Below, in pieces: positions 16,077-25,688 of a stretch of DNA of 64,000 nucleotides. Origin of the DNA: Chitinophaga jiangningensis (GTDB lineage: Bacteria > Bacteroidota > Bacteroidia > Chitinophagales > Chitinophagaceae). How positions within the stretch are numbered: position 1 is the first letter of the stretch; each line of letters starts with the position of its first letter. The notes below the pieces were generated by a model. The model was not told where the DNA came from. It did no database searches and was given only the letters and a program-made list of their open reading frames with translations. The DNA lies in the NCBI RefSeq assembly GCF_900142605.1, contig NZ_FRBL01000006.1, positions 558,001 through 622,000 on the forward strand, in the 5' to 3' direction. The translations under genes were made by a program, and so were the position numbers.

Positions 16077-16901
16077 ATGAAAATAGCGATACAGGGGTTT
16101 GAAGGATGTTTCCACCAGGTGGCTGCTCAGTCTTATTTCGGAAAAAATACCGAAATAGAATGTTGCGCGTCCTTCGCTGAACTGGTCAGAAAAGTTAAAT
16201 CTCAGCCTGACGTTGATGCAGGCATCATGGCCATCGAAAACTCCATCGCCGGTAGCATCCTTCCGAACTACAGCCTTATCAAAAACTCAGGACTGCACGT
16301 AACCGGAGAAATCTACCTGCAAATCAATCAACACCTGATGGTTTTACCAGGACAAACCATGGAAGATATCAGGGAAGTTCACTCACACCCAATGGCACTT
16401 TTGCAATGCATGGACTTCCTCGAAAAATATCCCCACATCAAACTGGTAGAAACAGAAGATACCGCCCTCAGCGCTAAACATGTTCGAAGCAAAAAATTAA
16501 AATCTACCGCGGCCATCGCCGGAAAACTGGCAGCCGAAATATTTGAACTCGATATCATCGCTCCAAATATTCACACCAACAAAAACAACTATACCAGGTT
16601 CCTTGCCATCTCAAAGAACCCGGTAGAAACCGCACCAGACGCTAATAAAGCATCCGTGTATTTTCAAACAAGCCACGAAAGAGGCAGTCTCGCAGAAGTA
16701 CTTACCAGAATTGCCAACGCAGGTATCAACTTATCAAAACTGCAGTCTTTCCCCATCCCGGCCAAAGTATGGAACTATTACTTCCACGCCGATATGGAAT
16801 TCGAAAACCTGGAAAATTTCCAGCTCGCACTCAAAGAAATTGAACAACATACCGAACACCTCAAAGTGTTAGGTATCTATAAAAAAGGTAAAACTCATTA
16901 A
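16077..16901 (+). CDS. pheA: Prephenate dehydratase
   Basis: This 274-residue enzyme converts prephenate to phenylpyruvate, the committed step to phenylalanine. The periplasmic-binding-like catalytic domain runs to about residue 180, with IQGFEGCFHQVAAQSYF at the start, AIENSIAGSI, and NNYTRFLAIS containing the catalytic Thr. A C-terminal ACT domain (about 195-270, FQTSHERGSLAEVLTRIANAG) is the usual phenylalanine-binding feedback site. It is not fused to chorismate mutase, which sits two genes on. It is the first structural gene after the two attenuators. Confidence 0.95.
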   Translation: MKIAIQGFEGCFHQVAAQSYFGKNTEIECCASFAELVRKVKSQPDVDAGIMAIENSIAGSILPNYSLIKNSGLHVTGEIYLQINQHLMVLPGQTMEDIREVHSHPMALLQCMDFLEKYPHIKLVETEDTALSAKHVRSKKLKSTAAIAGKLAAEIFELDIIAPNIHTNKNNYTRFLAISKNPVETAPDANKASVYFQTSHERGSLAEVLTRIANAGINLSKLQSFPIPAKVWNYYFHADMEFENLENFQLALKEIEQHTEHLKVLGIYKKGKTH

Positions 16902-16910
16902 GCCGATTAT

Positions 16911-18077
16911 ATGCAGATACAGGTAGCTAAAAGATTACAGGGCACGGAAGAATACTACTTCTCTAAGAAGCTGCGCGAAATAGATCAGATGAACCAGGAT
17001 GGAACCAGGGTGATTAACCTCGGTATCGGTAGCCCCGATCTCCCTCCACATCCATCCGTAGTAGAAGCACTGCACACCAACGCAGCACTTCCTAACACGC
17101 ACGCTTACCAGGGGTATAAAGGTATTCCGGCACTTCGTAAAGCAATGGCCGACTGGTACCACCGCTTCTACCATGTTACGCTCAGCCCTGATACGGAAGT
17201 ACTGCCGCTCATCGGCTCCAAAGAAGGTATCATGCATATTTGCATGACCTACCTCCAGGCCGGCGATGAAGCACTGGTACCCAATCCGGGCTATCCAACC
17301 TACCGCTCTGCCGTTAATCTCAGTGGCGCCACTGTAAGGGATTATGACCTCACCGCAGAAAATAACTGGCTGCCTGATCTCGATGCGCTGGCCAACACTG
17401 ACCTGAGCAAAGTGAAACTGATGTGGGTAAACTACCCGAATATGCCTACCGGCGCAAAAGCTACCCGCGAATTCGCTAAAAAGCTGATCGCCTTCGGTAA
17501 AGCACATAACATCCTCATCTGCCATGATAATCCATACAGCTTTATCCTCAACGATGAGCCAGTGAGTCTCCTCCAGGAAGAAGGTGCCATGGATGTAGTA
17601 CTGGAATTAAACTCCTTAAGCAAATCATCCAACATGGCCGGATGGCGTGTAGGCATGCTGGTGGGAAAAGCGGAATTCCTTAACGAAGTGCTGCGATTCA
17701 AAAGCAACATGGACTCCGGTATGTTCCAGCCACTGCAAATGGCCGCTGTAAAAGCACTGGAACTGGGAAAAGACTGGTATGATTCACTCAACGCCATCTA
17801 CCGCGCCCGCAGAGAAAAAGTATTCCAGCTGCTCGATATGCTGCACTGCGAATACGATAAAAACCAGGTAGGTATGTTCGTATGGGCAAAAATCCCGGCC
17901 ACATCACAATCCGGGTATGAGCTGAGCGACAAAGTACTCTACGATGCCCGCGTATTCATTACACCAGGTGGCATCTTCGGTAGTAACGGTAACGGCTATA
18001 TCAGGGTGAGTCTTTGCCAGGATGTAAAAGTATTTGACGAAGCCATTTCAAGAATTCAAACAGCACTCAATAAATAA
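16911..18077 (+). CDS. Class I/II PLP-dependent aminotransferase (probable aromatic)
   Basis: This 388-residue fold-type I aminotransferase has the PLP lysine in NSLSKSSNMAGWRVGM (about residue 237), the cofactor-binding Asn/Tyr region NPGYPTYRSAV, and WVNYPNMPTGA. The position, 9 bases after pheA and 4 bases before tyrA, suggests it transaminates phenylpyruvate or hydroxyphenylpyruvate to Phe or Tyr. The sequence also resembles LL-diaminopimelate or aspartate aminotransferases, so the aromatic role rests on context. Confidence 0.85.
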   Translation: MQIQVAKRLQGTEEYYFSKKLREIDQMNQDGTRVINLGIGSPDLPPHPSVVEALHTNAALPNTHAYQGYKGIPALRKAMADWYHRFYHVTLSPDTEVLPLIGSKEGIMHICMTYLQAGDEALVPNPGYPTYRSAVNLSGATVRDYDLTAENNWLPDLDALANTDLSKVKLMWVNYPNMPTGAKATREFAKKLIAFGKAHNILICHDNPYSFILNDEPVSLLQEEGAMDVVLELNSLSKSSNMAGWRVGMLVGKAEFLNEVLRFKSNMDSGMFQPLQMAAVKALELGKDWYDSLNAIYRARREKVFQLLDMLHCEYDKNQVGMFVWAKIPATSQSGYELSDKVLYDARVFITPGGIFGSNGNGYIRVSLCQDVKVFDEAISRIQTALNK

Positions 18078-18081
18078 AACG

Positions 18082-18924
18082 ATGATAGCAACAGTAATAG
18101 GAACAGGTCTTATCGGTGGCTCACTGGCCATCTCCCTCAAAGAAAAGGGAGTGGCGCAGCACGTCATCGGTGTAGATCAGTCAGCCGCACACTTAGCGCG
18201 CGCCAAAGAGCTGGGCATCATCGACGAGGACGCTACGCTGGAAGCAGCACTCGAACGTACGGACCTGATTGTACTGGCCATTCCGGTAGACGGCTTGCTG
18301 AAACTGTTACCGCAGATCATGGATAAAGTAAAGCCAGGACAGGTAATCATGGATGTTGGATCCACTAAAAACATCATTCTGCAACTCGTTGCCGGTCATC
18401 CTAACAGAGGTCGCTTTGTAGCCGCCCACCCGATGGCCGGCACGGAGTATTCCGGGCCCGAAGCTGCCGTGAAGAACCTCTTCACCAACAAAACCATCGT
18501 GCTCTGCGATGTTAAAAACAGTGACGACGATGCCCTGGAGATGATCGAAAATATGGTTGACCAGTTGCAAATGCGCACCGTATATATGAATGCGGAAGAG
18601 CACGACTTGCACACAGCCTATATCTCACACATCTCCCACATTACCTCTTTTGCACTGGCACTGACAGTACTAAAGAAGGAAAAGGAACAGGGTCGCATTT
18701 TTGAACTGGCAAGCGGTGGTTTTGAATCTACCGTGCGCCTGGCGAAAAGCTCTCCGGATATGTGGGTGCCTATCTTCAAACATAACCGCAATAATGTGCT
18801 GGACGTGCTGGAAGAACATATTCACCAGCTGGAACAGATGAAAACATTGCTCGAAGAAGAAGATTACGATACCATCTACAAACTCATTCAGAAATCTAAT
18901 AAAATCAGGAAAATCCTGAAATAA
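18082..18924 (+). CDS. tyrA: Prephenate dehydrogenase
   Basis: This 280-residue NAD(P)-dependent enzyme oxidatively decarboxylates prephenate to 4-hydroxyphenylpyruvate for tyrosine. The N-terminal Rossmann motif is VIGTGLIGGSLAISL. The catalytic-domain hallmarks AAHPMAGTEYSGPEAA and TAYISHISHI are present. No ACT domain is visible. The ATG at 18082 was chosen over an in-frame ATG at 18034, because it puts the Rossmann strand at the N-terminus as in the family and avoids a 44-base overlap with the aminotransferase. Confidence 0.95.
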   Translation: MIATVIGTGLIGGSLAISLKEKGVAQHVIGVDQSAAHLARAKELGIIDEDATLEAALERTDLIVLAIPVDGLLKLLPQIMDKVKPGQVIMDVGSTKNIILQLVAGHPNRGRFVAAHPMAGTEYSGPEAAVKNLFTNKTIVLCDVKNSDDDALEMIENMVDQLQMRTVYMNAEEHDLHTAYISHISHITSFALALTVLKKEKEQGRIFELASGGFESTVRLAKSSPDMWVPIFKHNRNNVLDVLEEHIHQLEQMKTLLEEEDYDTIYKLIQKSNKIRKILK

Positions 18925-18958
18925 CATAAAATCTACTTAAACGCAGTAACTTAATACT

Positions 18959-20068
18959 ATGGAACAGCATACCACAATGGAGCAAATTCTTGCTAACACC
19001 AAATTCTCCGATCCTTCATCGGATAAAAAGCCGTTGATCATTTCCGGCCCTTGCAGTGCAGAAACAGAAGAGCAGGTGCTCGCTACCGCACTGAGATTAC
19101 AGAAAACAGGTAAGGTAGACGTTTTACGCGCCGGTATCTGGAAACCACGTACCCGCCCGGGTTCCTTCGAAGGTATCGGTACCAAAGGCCTCCCTTGGTT
19201 ACAGAAAGCGAAAGAACTGACTGGCTTACCAGTGGCTGTGGAAGTAGCAACTGCTAAACAGGTGGAAGATGCGCTGCACTTCGGTGTGGATATCCTGTGG
19301 GTAGGAGCCCGTACTACCGTGAATCCTTTCTCTGTACAGGAAGTGGCAGACGCGCTGAAAGGTGTGGATACTACTGTGCTGATCAAAAACCCGATCAACC
19401 CTGATCTGGAACTCTGGCTCGGCGCTGTGGAAAGAATTCAGAAAGCCGGTATCAACAAAGTAGGTCTGATCCATCGCGGCTTCTCCAGCTACGGTAACAC
19501 TACCTACCGCAATGCTCCAATGTGGCACCTGGCTATCGAACTGAAACGCCGTATGCCTGAACTGCCAATGATCTGCGATCCAAGCCACATCTCCGGCCGC
19601 CGCGATATCCTGCAGGAAGTTTCCCAGGAAGCGATCGACCTTGATTACGATGGTCTGATGCTGGAAACACATATCGATCCGGATAACGCATGGAGCGATG
19701 CCAAACAACAGGTTACGCCTGAAAGACTGGCTGAAATCCTCGATGGTATCGTATGGCGCCGTGAGCATACCGATAAGAAAGACTTCAACTCTGCCCTGGA
19801 AAAACTGCGTGCGCAAATCAACCAGGTAGATGATGAAATCATGCTGCTGCTGGGCAACCGTATGAAAATTGCTGAGAAAATCGGTCAGTACAAAAAAGAA
19901 AATAACATCACCATCCTGCAAACTAACCGTTGGAATGAAATCCTGGAGCGCAACATCGCTAAAGGCGAAAAGCTGGGTCTCACAAAAGAATTCATTACCA
20001 AATACTTCGATGCTGTTCACCTGGAATCAATCAATCGCCAGAACAGGATCATGAACGAAGACAAGTAA
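18959..20068 (+). CDS. Bifunctional DAHP synthase / chorismate mutase
   Basis: This 369-residue fusion has two parts. Residues 1-265 form a type I DAHP synthase (KDSA-like subclass), with IISGPCSAETEEQ, RAGIWKPRTRPGSFEG, GARTTVNPFSVQEVAD and MICDPSHISGRRD. Residues 275-360 form an AroQ-type helical chorismate mutase (LEKLRAQINQVDDEIMLLLG, KIAEKIGQYKKEN). The fusion joins the first shikimate-pathway step (erythrose 4-phosphate plus PEP) with chorismate to prephenate, so the mutase can feed back on the synthase. This fusion is known in Bacteroidota. It lies 34 bases after tyrA and 6 before aroB. Confidence 0.95.
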   Translation: MEQHTTMEQILANTKFSDPSSDKKPLIISGPCSAETEEQVLATALRLQKTGKVDVLRAGIWKPRTRPGSFEGIGTKGLPWLQKAKELTGLPVAVEVATAKQVEDALHFGVDILWVGARTTVNPFSVQEVADALKGVDTTVLIKNPINPDLELWLGAVERIQKAGINKVGLIHRGFSSYGNTTYRNAPMWHLAIELKRRMPELPMICDPSHISGRRDILQEVSQEAIDLDYDGLMLETHIDPDNAWSDAKQQVTPERLAEILDGIVWRREHTDKKDFNSALEKLRAQINQVDDEIMLLLGNRMKIAEKIGQYKKENNITILQTNRWNEILERNIAKGEKLGLTKEFITKYFDAVHLESINRQNRIMNEDK

Positions 20069-20074
20069 GCAGGT

Positions 20075-21100
20075 ATGAAAATACAAACGCACCAATTTAA
20101 GCAGCAGACTTCCCGCTATTTCCTTGGCGAGCGTCTGCTGCAACTGGGCAACCACGTGGATAAAAACCGTTCGGTGCTCGTCATCGACGAAAACGTAGAA
20201 CGGCATCACGGGGATCAATTGCACGACTGGAAAAAGATCGTTGTTTCCGCAGGAGAAGATGTGAAAAACATGAGCACTGTGGAAAAAATTATCGATGGAC
20301 TCATCAGCTTTGAGGCCGACCGTAAAACTACCCTGGTAGGAATAGGTGGTGGCATGATGACTGACGTAGCCGGCTTTGCCGCCAGCATTTACATGCGTGG
20401 TATTCCTTTCGGCTTTGTTCCAACTACGCTGCTGGCACAGGTAGATGCCAGTATCGGCGGTAAGAACGGCGTAAGCCACGGTAAGCAAAAGAACTTACTG
20501 GGCACTATTACCCAGCCTGAATTTATTCTCTTCGATTATACCTTACCGTTATCCATGCCGGATGAAGAATGGCATAATGGTTTTGCAGAGATAATTAAGT
20601 ACGCCTGTATCATGGATGCGGAGTTATTTGACTACCTCGAACAAAATAAAGAGAAAGCCCTGGCCCGTGATGTGGAAGTACTACAGTACCTGGTAGAGAA
20701 ATCTGTGGAGGCGAAAACAAAAGTAGTACTGGAAGATGAATTTGAAACGGGGCCACGCCGCTGGCTCAACTTCGGGCATACGCTTGGCCATGCGGTGGAA
20801 AAGCTGGAACATATTGCACATGGCAACGCTGTGGCAATAGGAATGGTGGCCGCAGCGCGCTTCTCCGAGCAGCTGATGGGTTTCCCGAAGGAGCAAACTG
20901 CACGACTGATTAAACTGATTACAGATTACCAACTGCCTGTTGCGTTTACTTCGGATAAAGATGCCGTATACGACATCTTTAAGCTGGATAAAAAGCGGGA
21001 AAAGAATGATATTCATTTTGTGTTGCTGGAAACGATAGGCAAGGCTACTACCAGAGCAGTGCCTATTAAGGAGTTGAAATCAATGATGGAGCAGTTGTAA
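20075..21100 (+). CDS. aroB: 3-dehydroquinate synthase
   Basis: This 341-residue NAD- and zinc-dependent enzyme turns DAHP into 3-dehydroquinate, the second shikimate step. Family signatures are GIGGGMMTDVAGFAASIYMR, VPTTLLAQVDASIGGKNGV and the zinc-ligand stretch RRWLNFGHTLGHAVE. It begins 6 bases after the DAHP synthase stop. Nothing unusual is seen. Confidence 0.97.
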   Translation: MKIQTHQFKQQTSRYFLGERLLQLGNHVDKNRSVLVIDENVERHHGDQLHDWKKIVVSAGEDVKNMSTVEKIIDGLISFEADRKTTLVGIGGGMMTDVAGFAASIYMRGIPFGFVPTTLLAQVDASIGGKNGVSHGKQKNLLGTITQPEFILFDYTLPLSMPDEEWHNGFAEIIKYACIMDAELFDYLEQNKEKALARDVEVLQYLVEKSVEAKTKVVLEDEFETGPRRWLNFGHTLGHAVEKLEHIAHGNAVAIGMVAAARFSEQLMGFPKEQTARLIKLITDYQLPVAFTSDKDAVYDIFKLDKKREKNDIHFVLLETIGKATTRAVPIKELKSMMEQL

Positions 21101-21136
21101 AATTTTTTAACTAACTAAAACGGCTATACGAATTAT

Positions 21137-22405
21137 ATGCAAGTTACTGTATCACCCGCCGGCATTTCCGGAACGGTTACGGCCAATCCATCTAAAAGCG
21201 CCATGCAGCGTGCGGTAGCAGCGGCACTGCTGGCAAATGGAAAAAGCATTATCCGCAATCCTGGCCTGAGCAACGATTGCCTGGCAGCGCTGGATGTGGC
21301 CGAAAAACTCGGCGCCACGGTAAACCGTAAGCCTGAACTGATTGAGATCAGCAGCAATGGCATACAGCCACGTTTTGATGAAATCAACTGCGGCGAGTCC
21401 GGACTGGGTATCCGCATGTTTACGCCTATTGCAGCACTGGCATCTCAGCCGATAACTATTAACGGTCATGGTAGTTTGACTACCCGTCCGATGAACTTTT
21501 TTGAGGAAGTGCTGCCCCAGCTGGATGTGAAAATCACTTCCCGTGAAGGTAAGCTGCCATTGCATATACAGGGGCCACTGCAACCAAAGGATATTACTAT
21601 TGACGGCAGCCTGAGCTCACAGTTTCTGACCGGCCTGCTGATGGCATATGGTGCAAATGCCGAAGAGGTAACCATCACCGTACAGGACCTGAAAAGCAAA
21701 CCTTACATTGCGTTAACCTTACAACTGATGTCGCACTTTGGTGTGAACGTTCAGCAACAAAATTTTGAAACCTTCCATTTCGGTAAAAAACAACAATATC
21801 AGGCAAAGGATTATACCGTGGAGGGTGACTGGAGTGGTGCTGCCTTTTTGCTGGTAGCCGCTGCGGTAGCAGGAAAAGCGGAAGTACATCATCTCAATAC
21901 CGAATCTGCTCAATCCGATAAAGCTATTCTGGACGCATTACGCAGCGCAGGTGCTTACCTGATGCCGGGCATGTTTACCATCAACATTGAAAAAGATGGG
22001 TTGAAAGCTTTTGAGTTTGATGCTACTGATTGTCCGGATCTGTTTCCGCCGCTGGTAGCACTGGCTGCTAACTGTAAAGGCACTACGAAAATTCTTGGCG
22101 TGAGCCGCCTGGCACACAAAGAGAGTGATCGTGGTATTACCCTGCAGCAGGAATTTGGGAAGATGGGCATTGTGATTGAGCTTAATGGCGACGAAATGCT
22201 GGTCCATGGCGGAACTGGTATAAAAGGTGCCACAGTAAGTTCACACAACGATCACCGTATTGCCATGGCTTGTGCTGTAGCAGCATTAACGGCAGATGCT
22301 CCGGTTGTCATTGAAAATGCAGAAGCAATCAATAAGTCATATCCTGAGTTCTACGATCACCTGCAAACGATCGGCGGTAAGGTAGACGTGGCAGTAAATG
22401 CCTAA
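21137..22405 (+). CDS. aroA: 3-phosphoshikimate 1-carboxyvinyltransferase (EPSP synthase)
   Basis: This 422-residue enzyme joins shikimate 3-phosphate and PEP to EPSP. The N-terminal substrate stretch is TANPSKSAMQRAVAAALLA. The motif usually written GNAGTxxR appears here as CGESGLGIRMFTP, so the usual NAG is replaced, as in other Bacteroidota versions. DHRIAMACAVAAL near the C-terminus is intact. Sequence changes in the PEP-site loop are of the sort that affect inhibitor sensitivity in other lineages, which cannot be judged here. It lies 36 bases after aroB, within the operon. Confidence 0.95.
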   Translation: MQVTVSPAGISGTVTANPSKSAMQRAVAAALLANGKSIIRNPGLSNDCLAALDVAEKLGATVNRKPELIEISSNGIQPRFDEINCGESGLGIRMFTPIAALASQPITINGHGSLTTRPMNFFEEVLPQLDVKITSREGKLPLHIQGPLQPKDITIDGSLSSQFLTGLLMAYGANAEEVTITVQDLKSKPYIALTLQLMSHFGVNVQQQNFETFHFGKKQQYQAKDYTVEGDWSGAAFLLVAAAVAGKAEVHHLNTESAQSDKAILDALRSAGAYLMPGMFTINIEKDGLKAFEFDATDCPDLFPPLVALAANCKGTTKILGVSRLAHKESDRGITLQQEFGKMGIVIELNGDEMLVHGGTGIKGATVSSHNDHRIAMACAVAALTADAPVVIENAEAINKSYPEFYDHLQTIGGKVDVAVNA

Positions 22406-22442
22406 GGGATTATAACAATATTTCATCTTAAAATATTAGTGT

Positions 22443-23444
22443 GTGAACAGTTTTGGCAGATTATTCAGGGTTAATGTATTCGGAGAATCCCACGGTGCCA
22501 GCGTTGGTGTAAATATCGACGGTGTGCCGGCCGGTGTTCCCCTGAAGCAGGAAGATTTCCTGGCAGACCTGGAAAGGCGCAAAGGTGGCTCAAGAGGCAC
22601 TACTCCCCGTAAGGAAGAAGATCTTCCTTTTCTGAAATCAGGTGTTTTCAATGATCATACCACTGGTGCGCCGGTGACAATTATGTTTGAAAACAACAAT
22701 ACCCGTAGCACGGATTATGAGAAGCTGCGGGAGTTTCCGCGCCCGGGCCATGCCGACTTTGTAGCCACTGAAAAATATGGTGGTTTTGAAGATTACCGCG
22801 GTGGTGGTCATTTTAGCGGTCGCCTTACCCTGAACCTGGTAGCGGCTGGAGTGATTGCCAAAAAGATCCTGGGAGAAAGCGTAAAAGTGAATGCCTACAT
22901 TACAGAAGTGGGCGGTAATCCGGACCCGGAAGCGGGCCTGGAAGCAGCTATTGCGGCAAAGGATTCCGTAGGAGGGATAGTAGAATGTACGGTAGATGGT
23001 TTACCTATCGGCCTGGGCGAGCCTTTCTTTGATTCTTTGGAATCGAGTCTGGCTCATGCGGTATTTGCCATCCCTGCCATCAAGGGTATTGAATTCGGTG
23101 CCGGCTTTGCTGCCGCAAAGATGAAAGGCCTGGAGCATAATGACCCTATTCTGGATAAAGCAGGTAAAACAGCTACCAATCACGCCGGTGGTGTGGTAGG
23201 CGGCATCAGCAATGGAAACCAGCTGGTTTTTCGTATCGCTGTAAAACCTACTTCCAGTACTCCTAAGGAGCAACAAACCCTCAATATAAAGAGCGGTGAG
23301 GTGGAAACGTTTAGTGTAAAAGGTCGTCATGATTTGTGTATTGCACTGCGTGTGCCGGTAGTGCTGGAAGCGGTAACTGCGATGGTGCTGGCAGATTTTA
23401 TGCTGCTGGAACAACGGAGGCCGCGTGTGTTTAAACAGGCGTAA
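22443..23444 (+). CDS. aroC: Chorismate synthase
   Basis: This 333-residue FMN-dependent enzyme makes chorismate from EPSP. The start is a GTG at 22443, which gives the family N-terminus MNSFGRLFRVNVFGESHG. Other signatures are RPGHADFVATEKYGG and RGGGHFSGRLT. It is somewhat shorter than the usual 350-390 residues, with the shortening at the C-terminal side. It ends the aromatic operon, followed by a strong terminator. The operon lacks aroD, aroE, aroK and the trp genes, which must lie elsewhere. Confidence 0.95.
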   Translation: MNSFGRLFRVNVFGESHGASVGVNIDGVPAGVPLKQEDFLADLERRKGGSRGTTPRKEEDLPFLKSGVFNDHTTGAPVTIMFENNNTRSTDYEKLREFPRPGHADFVATEKYGGFEDYRGGGHFSGRLTLNLVAAGVIAKKILGESVKVNAYITEVGGNPDPEAGLEAAIAAKDSVGGIVECTVDGLPIGLGEPFFDSLESSLAHAVFAIPAIKGIEFGAGFAAAKMKGLEHNDPILDKAGKTATNHAGGVVGGISNGNQLVFRIAVKPTSSTPKEQQTLNIKSGEVETFSVKGRHDLCIALRVPVVLEAVTAMVLADFMLLEQRRPRVFKQA

Positions 23445-23471
23445 GTATAGCATGAAGTTATTAGGAAAGAG

Positions 23472-23498
23472 ACCGGCTGAATAGCCGGTTTTTTTTTA
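23472..23498 (+). terminator. Intrinsic terminator of the aromatic operon
   Basis: A 7-bp GC-rich stem (ACCGGCT/AGCCGGT, loop GAAT) runs into ten T, 28 bases after aroC. Confidence 0.93.
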
Positions 23499-23508
23499 TT
23501 AGAAAGAA

Positions 23509-23516
23509 TATCTTTG
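23509..23516 (+). promoter_or_regulatory. Possible -7 element
   Basis: TATCTTTG matches TAnnTTTG 19 bases before the next start codon. The matching -33 position falls inside the T-tract of the preceding terminator, so support is partial. Confidence 0.4.
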
Positions 23517-23534
23517 TAATTGTAAGTTGCTGAA

Positions 23535-23936
23535 ATGTTAGATTTTCTTTTTTGGTTTTTATACAGGCATTTCGAGAGAAATGATAGTTACAAAACAGTT
23601 ATTCAGCCATCATTTTTTGTATCACTAACGGTGTTGTCTTATCTCTATTTAAGCCTGGTGGGTTTACGAGGATTGACCGGCTGGCATGCACTTGCTTTTA
23701 CAGAATATTCCCGAAGTAACAGATGGTACTTCGCGTTCTGCATAATAATCATATTGATGGCTGTATACCTGGTTTACCATAAACGCCAATCACCAAAGAT
23801 ACTGGCCAGATATCAGCATTTGCACTGGAATACGCCTATTATTATTGCTAAATGTTGGTCATTTGTTCTGGCTCCGCACATTGTTTTACTAATAATACTC
23901 AAATTTAAGCCTGGTCTCCTACTGTGGTTGCGATAA
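23535..23936 (+). CDS. Small membrane protein of unknown function
   Basis: This 133-residue protein has four predicted hydrophobic segments (LDFLFWFLYRHF, FFVSLTVLSYLYLSLVGL, YFAFCIIIILMAVYLVY, SFVLAPHIVLLIILKF) separated by basic loops. I recognise no family. It has its own possible promoter and stands alone between the aromatic operon and an oxidoreductase gene. Confidence 0.65.
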   Translation: MLDFLFWFLYRHFERNDSYKTVIQPSFFVSLTVLSYLYLSLVGLRGLTGWHALAFTEYSRSNRWYFAFCIIIILMAVYLVYHKRQSPKILARYQHLHWNTPIIIAKCWSFVLAPHIVLLIILKFKPGLLLWLR

Positions 23937-24094
23937 TATAATCCTTATCATGATAACTTTATTTACCTTCCCATCTTACCATGGTTAGATGTTCCCTTAA
24001 CCGTCCATGTAAAGTTTTTACCCTTTTTTTCATTTATGCTTTCGATTGCAAAGCCTTTTTTATAATTTGGAGCTAGCAATCATAAAACCACGCT

Positions 24095-25522
24095 ATGAAC
24101 TATAACGATTCAAGAAGGAGCTTTCTGAAGCAGGCTGCGCTGGCAACGCTGGCTACAGCCACCCCAGGACTGCTGATGGCTGCGGCAAAGCCGTACACCC
24201 GCAAAATCGGGCCTAATGAAAAGGTAAACATCGCTTTTATTGGCATTGGCAACAGGGGAGGAGAGATCGCCCAGGCGCTCTACAAAACCGGGCTGGCAAA
24301 CGTCGTAGCACTCTGCGATGTGGATATGGGCGCACCGCACACCCTGGAAGTGATGAAGATGTTCCCTAACGTGCCTCGTTTCCAGGACTTCCGGCAGATG
24401 TTCGATAAGATGGGTAACCAGATCGATGCTGTTTCCGTTGGCGTCCCTGACTTCTCCCATTTCCCAATCACCATGATGGCAATCGGACTGGGCAAACACG
24501 TGTATGTGGAAAAACCAATGGCACGTACCTTTAATGAGGTGGAGCTGATGATGAAAGCCGCCCGTAAAAATCCGAAAGTGGTGACCCAGATGGGTAACCA
24601 GGGCCACTCAGAAGCCAACTATTTCCAGTTCAAAGCCTGGAAAGATGCCGGTATCATCAAAGATGTTACTGCGATCACCGCTCACATGAACTCTCCACGC
24701 CGCTGGCATGGCTGGGATCCGAATATTAAGTCGTTCCCCGCTGCTGAAAAGGCGCCTGATACGCTCGACTGGAACATCTGGCAGATGACCACACAAGGGC
24801 ACGATTATAACCATGACTTTGTAAACGGCCAGTGGCGCTGCTGGTTCGACTTCGGTATGGGCGCACTGGGCGACTGGGGCGCACACATTATCGATACCGC
24901 CCACCAGTTCCTCGACCTGGGCCTGCCTTATGAAGTAGATCCGATTAAACTCAGCGGACATAATAATTTCTTCTACCCGATGAGCACCACCCTGGCATTC
25001 AAATTCCCTAAGAGAGGAAATATGCCGGCACTGGACATCACCTGGTACGATGGTGTGGATAACCTGCCACCTATTCCTGAAGGGTACGGTGTACAGGGAT
25101 TGGATCCAAATATTCCGCCGCCAAGCAATGGTCCTATTAAGCCGGCAAAACTGAATCCTGGTAAGATCATTTATAGTAAAGAACTCACCTTCAAAGGTGG
25201 CTCACACGGTAGTACCCTGTCCATTATTCCGGAGGAAAAAGCGAAGGAAATGGCGGGCAAATTACCGGAAGTACCTAAGAGTCCTTCCAACCACTTTGAG
25301 AACTTCCTGAAGGCTTGTAAAGGCGAAGAACAAACCCGTTCTCCATTTGCGATTGCAGGGCCGCTCAGTCAGGTGTTCTGCTTGGGAGTGCTCGCACAGT
25401 GGACTGGTGAAAAAATCAAGTTTGATCGTGAGAAGAAAGTGATTACAAGTAGTAAACGTGCAAATGAATTGTTAGTAGGACCTCCGCCGAGAAAAGGCTG
25501 GGAGCAGTATTATAAAGTATAA
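24095..25522 (+). CDS. Tat-exported Gfo/Idh/MocA family oxidoreductase
   Basis: This 475-residue protein starts with a twin-arginine signal (DSRRSFLKQAALATLA). The NAD(P)-binding Rossmann fold follows (VNIAFIGIGNRGGEIAQAL) with the EKP motif (HVYVEKPMARTFNE). The C-terminal alpha/beta substrate domain runs to the end. Many such exported members occur in Bacteroidota and act on sugars or glycosides in the periplasm with tightly bound cofactor. The substrate here is unknown. A second, shorter member of the family lies at 59232. Confidence 0.92.
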   Translation: MNYNDSRRSFLKQAALATLATATPGLLMAAAKPYTRKIGPNEKVNIAFIGIGNRGGEIAQALYKTGLANVVALCDVDMGAPHTLEVMKMFPNVPRFQDFRQMFDKMGNQIDAVSVGVPDFSHFPITMMAIGLGKHVYVEKPMARTFNEVELMMKAARKNPKVVTQMGNQGHSEANYFQFKAWKDAGIIKDVTAITAHMNSPRRWHGWDPNIKSFPAAEKAPDTLDWNIWQMTTQGHDYNHDFVNGQWRCWFDFGMGALGDWGAHIIDTAHQFLDLGLPYEVDPIKLSGHNNFFYPMSTTLAFKFPKRGNMPALDITWYDGVDNLPPIPEGYGVQGLDPNIPPPSNGPIKPAKLNPGKIIYSKELTFKGGSHGSTLSIIPEEKAKEMAGKLPEVPKSPSNHFENFLKACKGEEQTRSPFAIAGPLSQVFCLGVLAQWTGEKIKFDREKKVITSSKRANELLVGPPPRKGWEQYYKV

Positions 25523-25528
25523 GAGAAG

Positions 25529-25552
25529 AGGGCTGGTAACAGCCCTTTTTTA
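25529..25552 (+). terminator. Intrinsic terminator
   Basis: A short stem (AGGGCTG/CAGCCCT, loop GTAA) followed by TTTTTATT lies 6 bases after the oxidoreductase stop. Confidence 0.88.
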
Positions 25553-25688
25553 TTAGACGGCTACCCGAGCTAGCATGCAGACCAACACTGCTTCTTACTG
25601 ATACTTGATAATTTGGTGTTGATCTAATTAAAGTATCTTCCGAACTCTTAATGAAATGTATTGCGAATGTTTAGCGTTTGTATTGTGA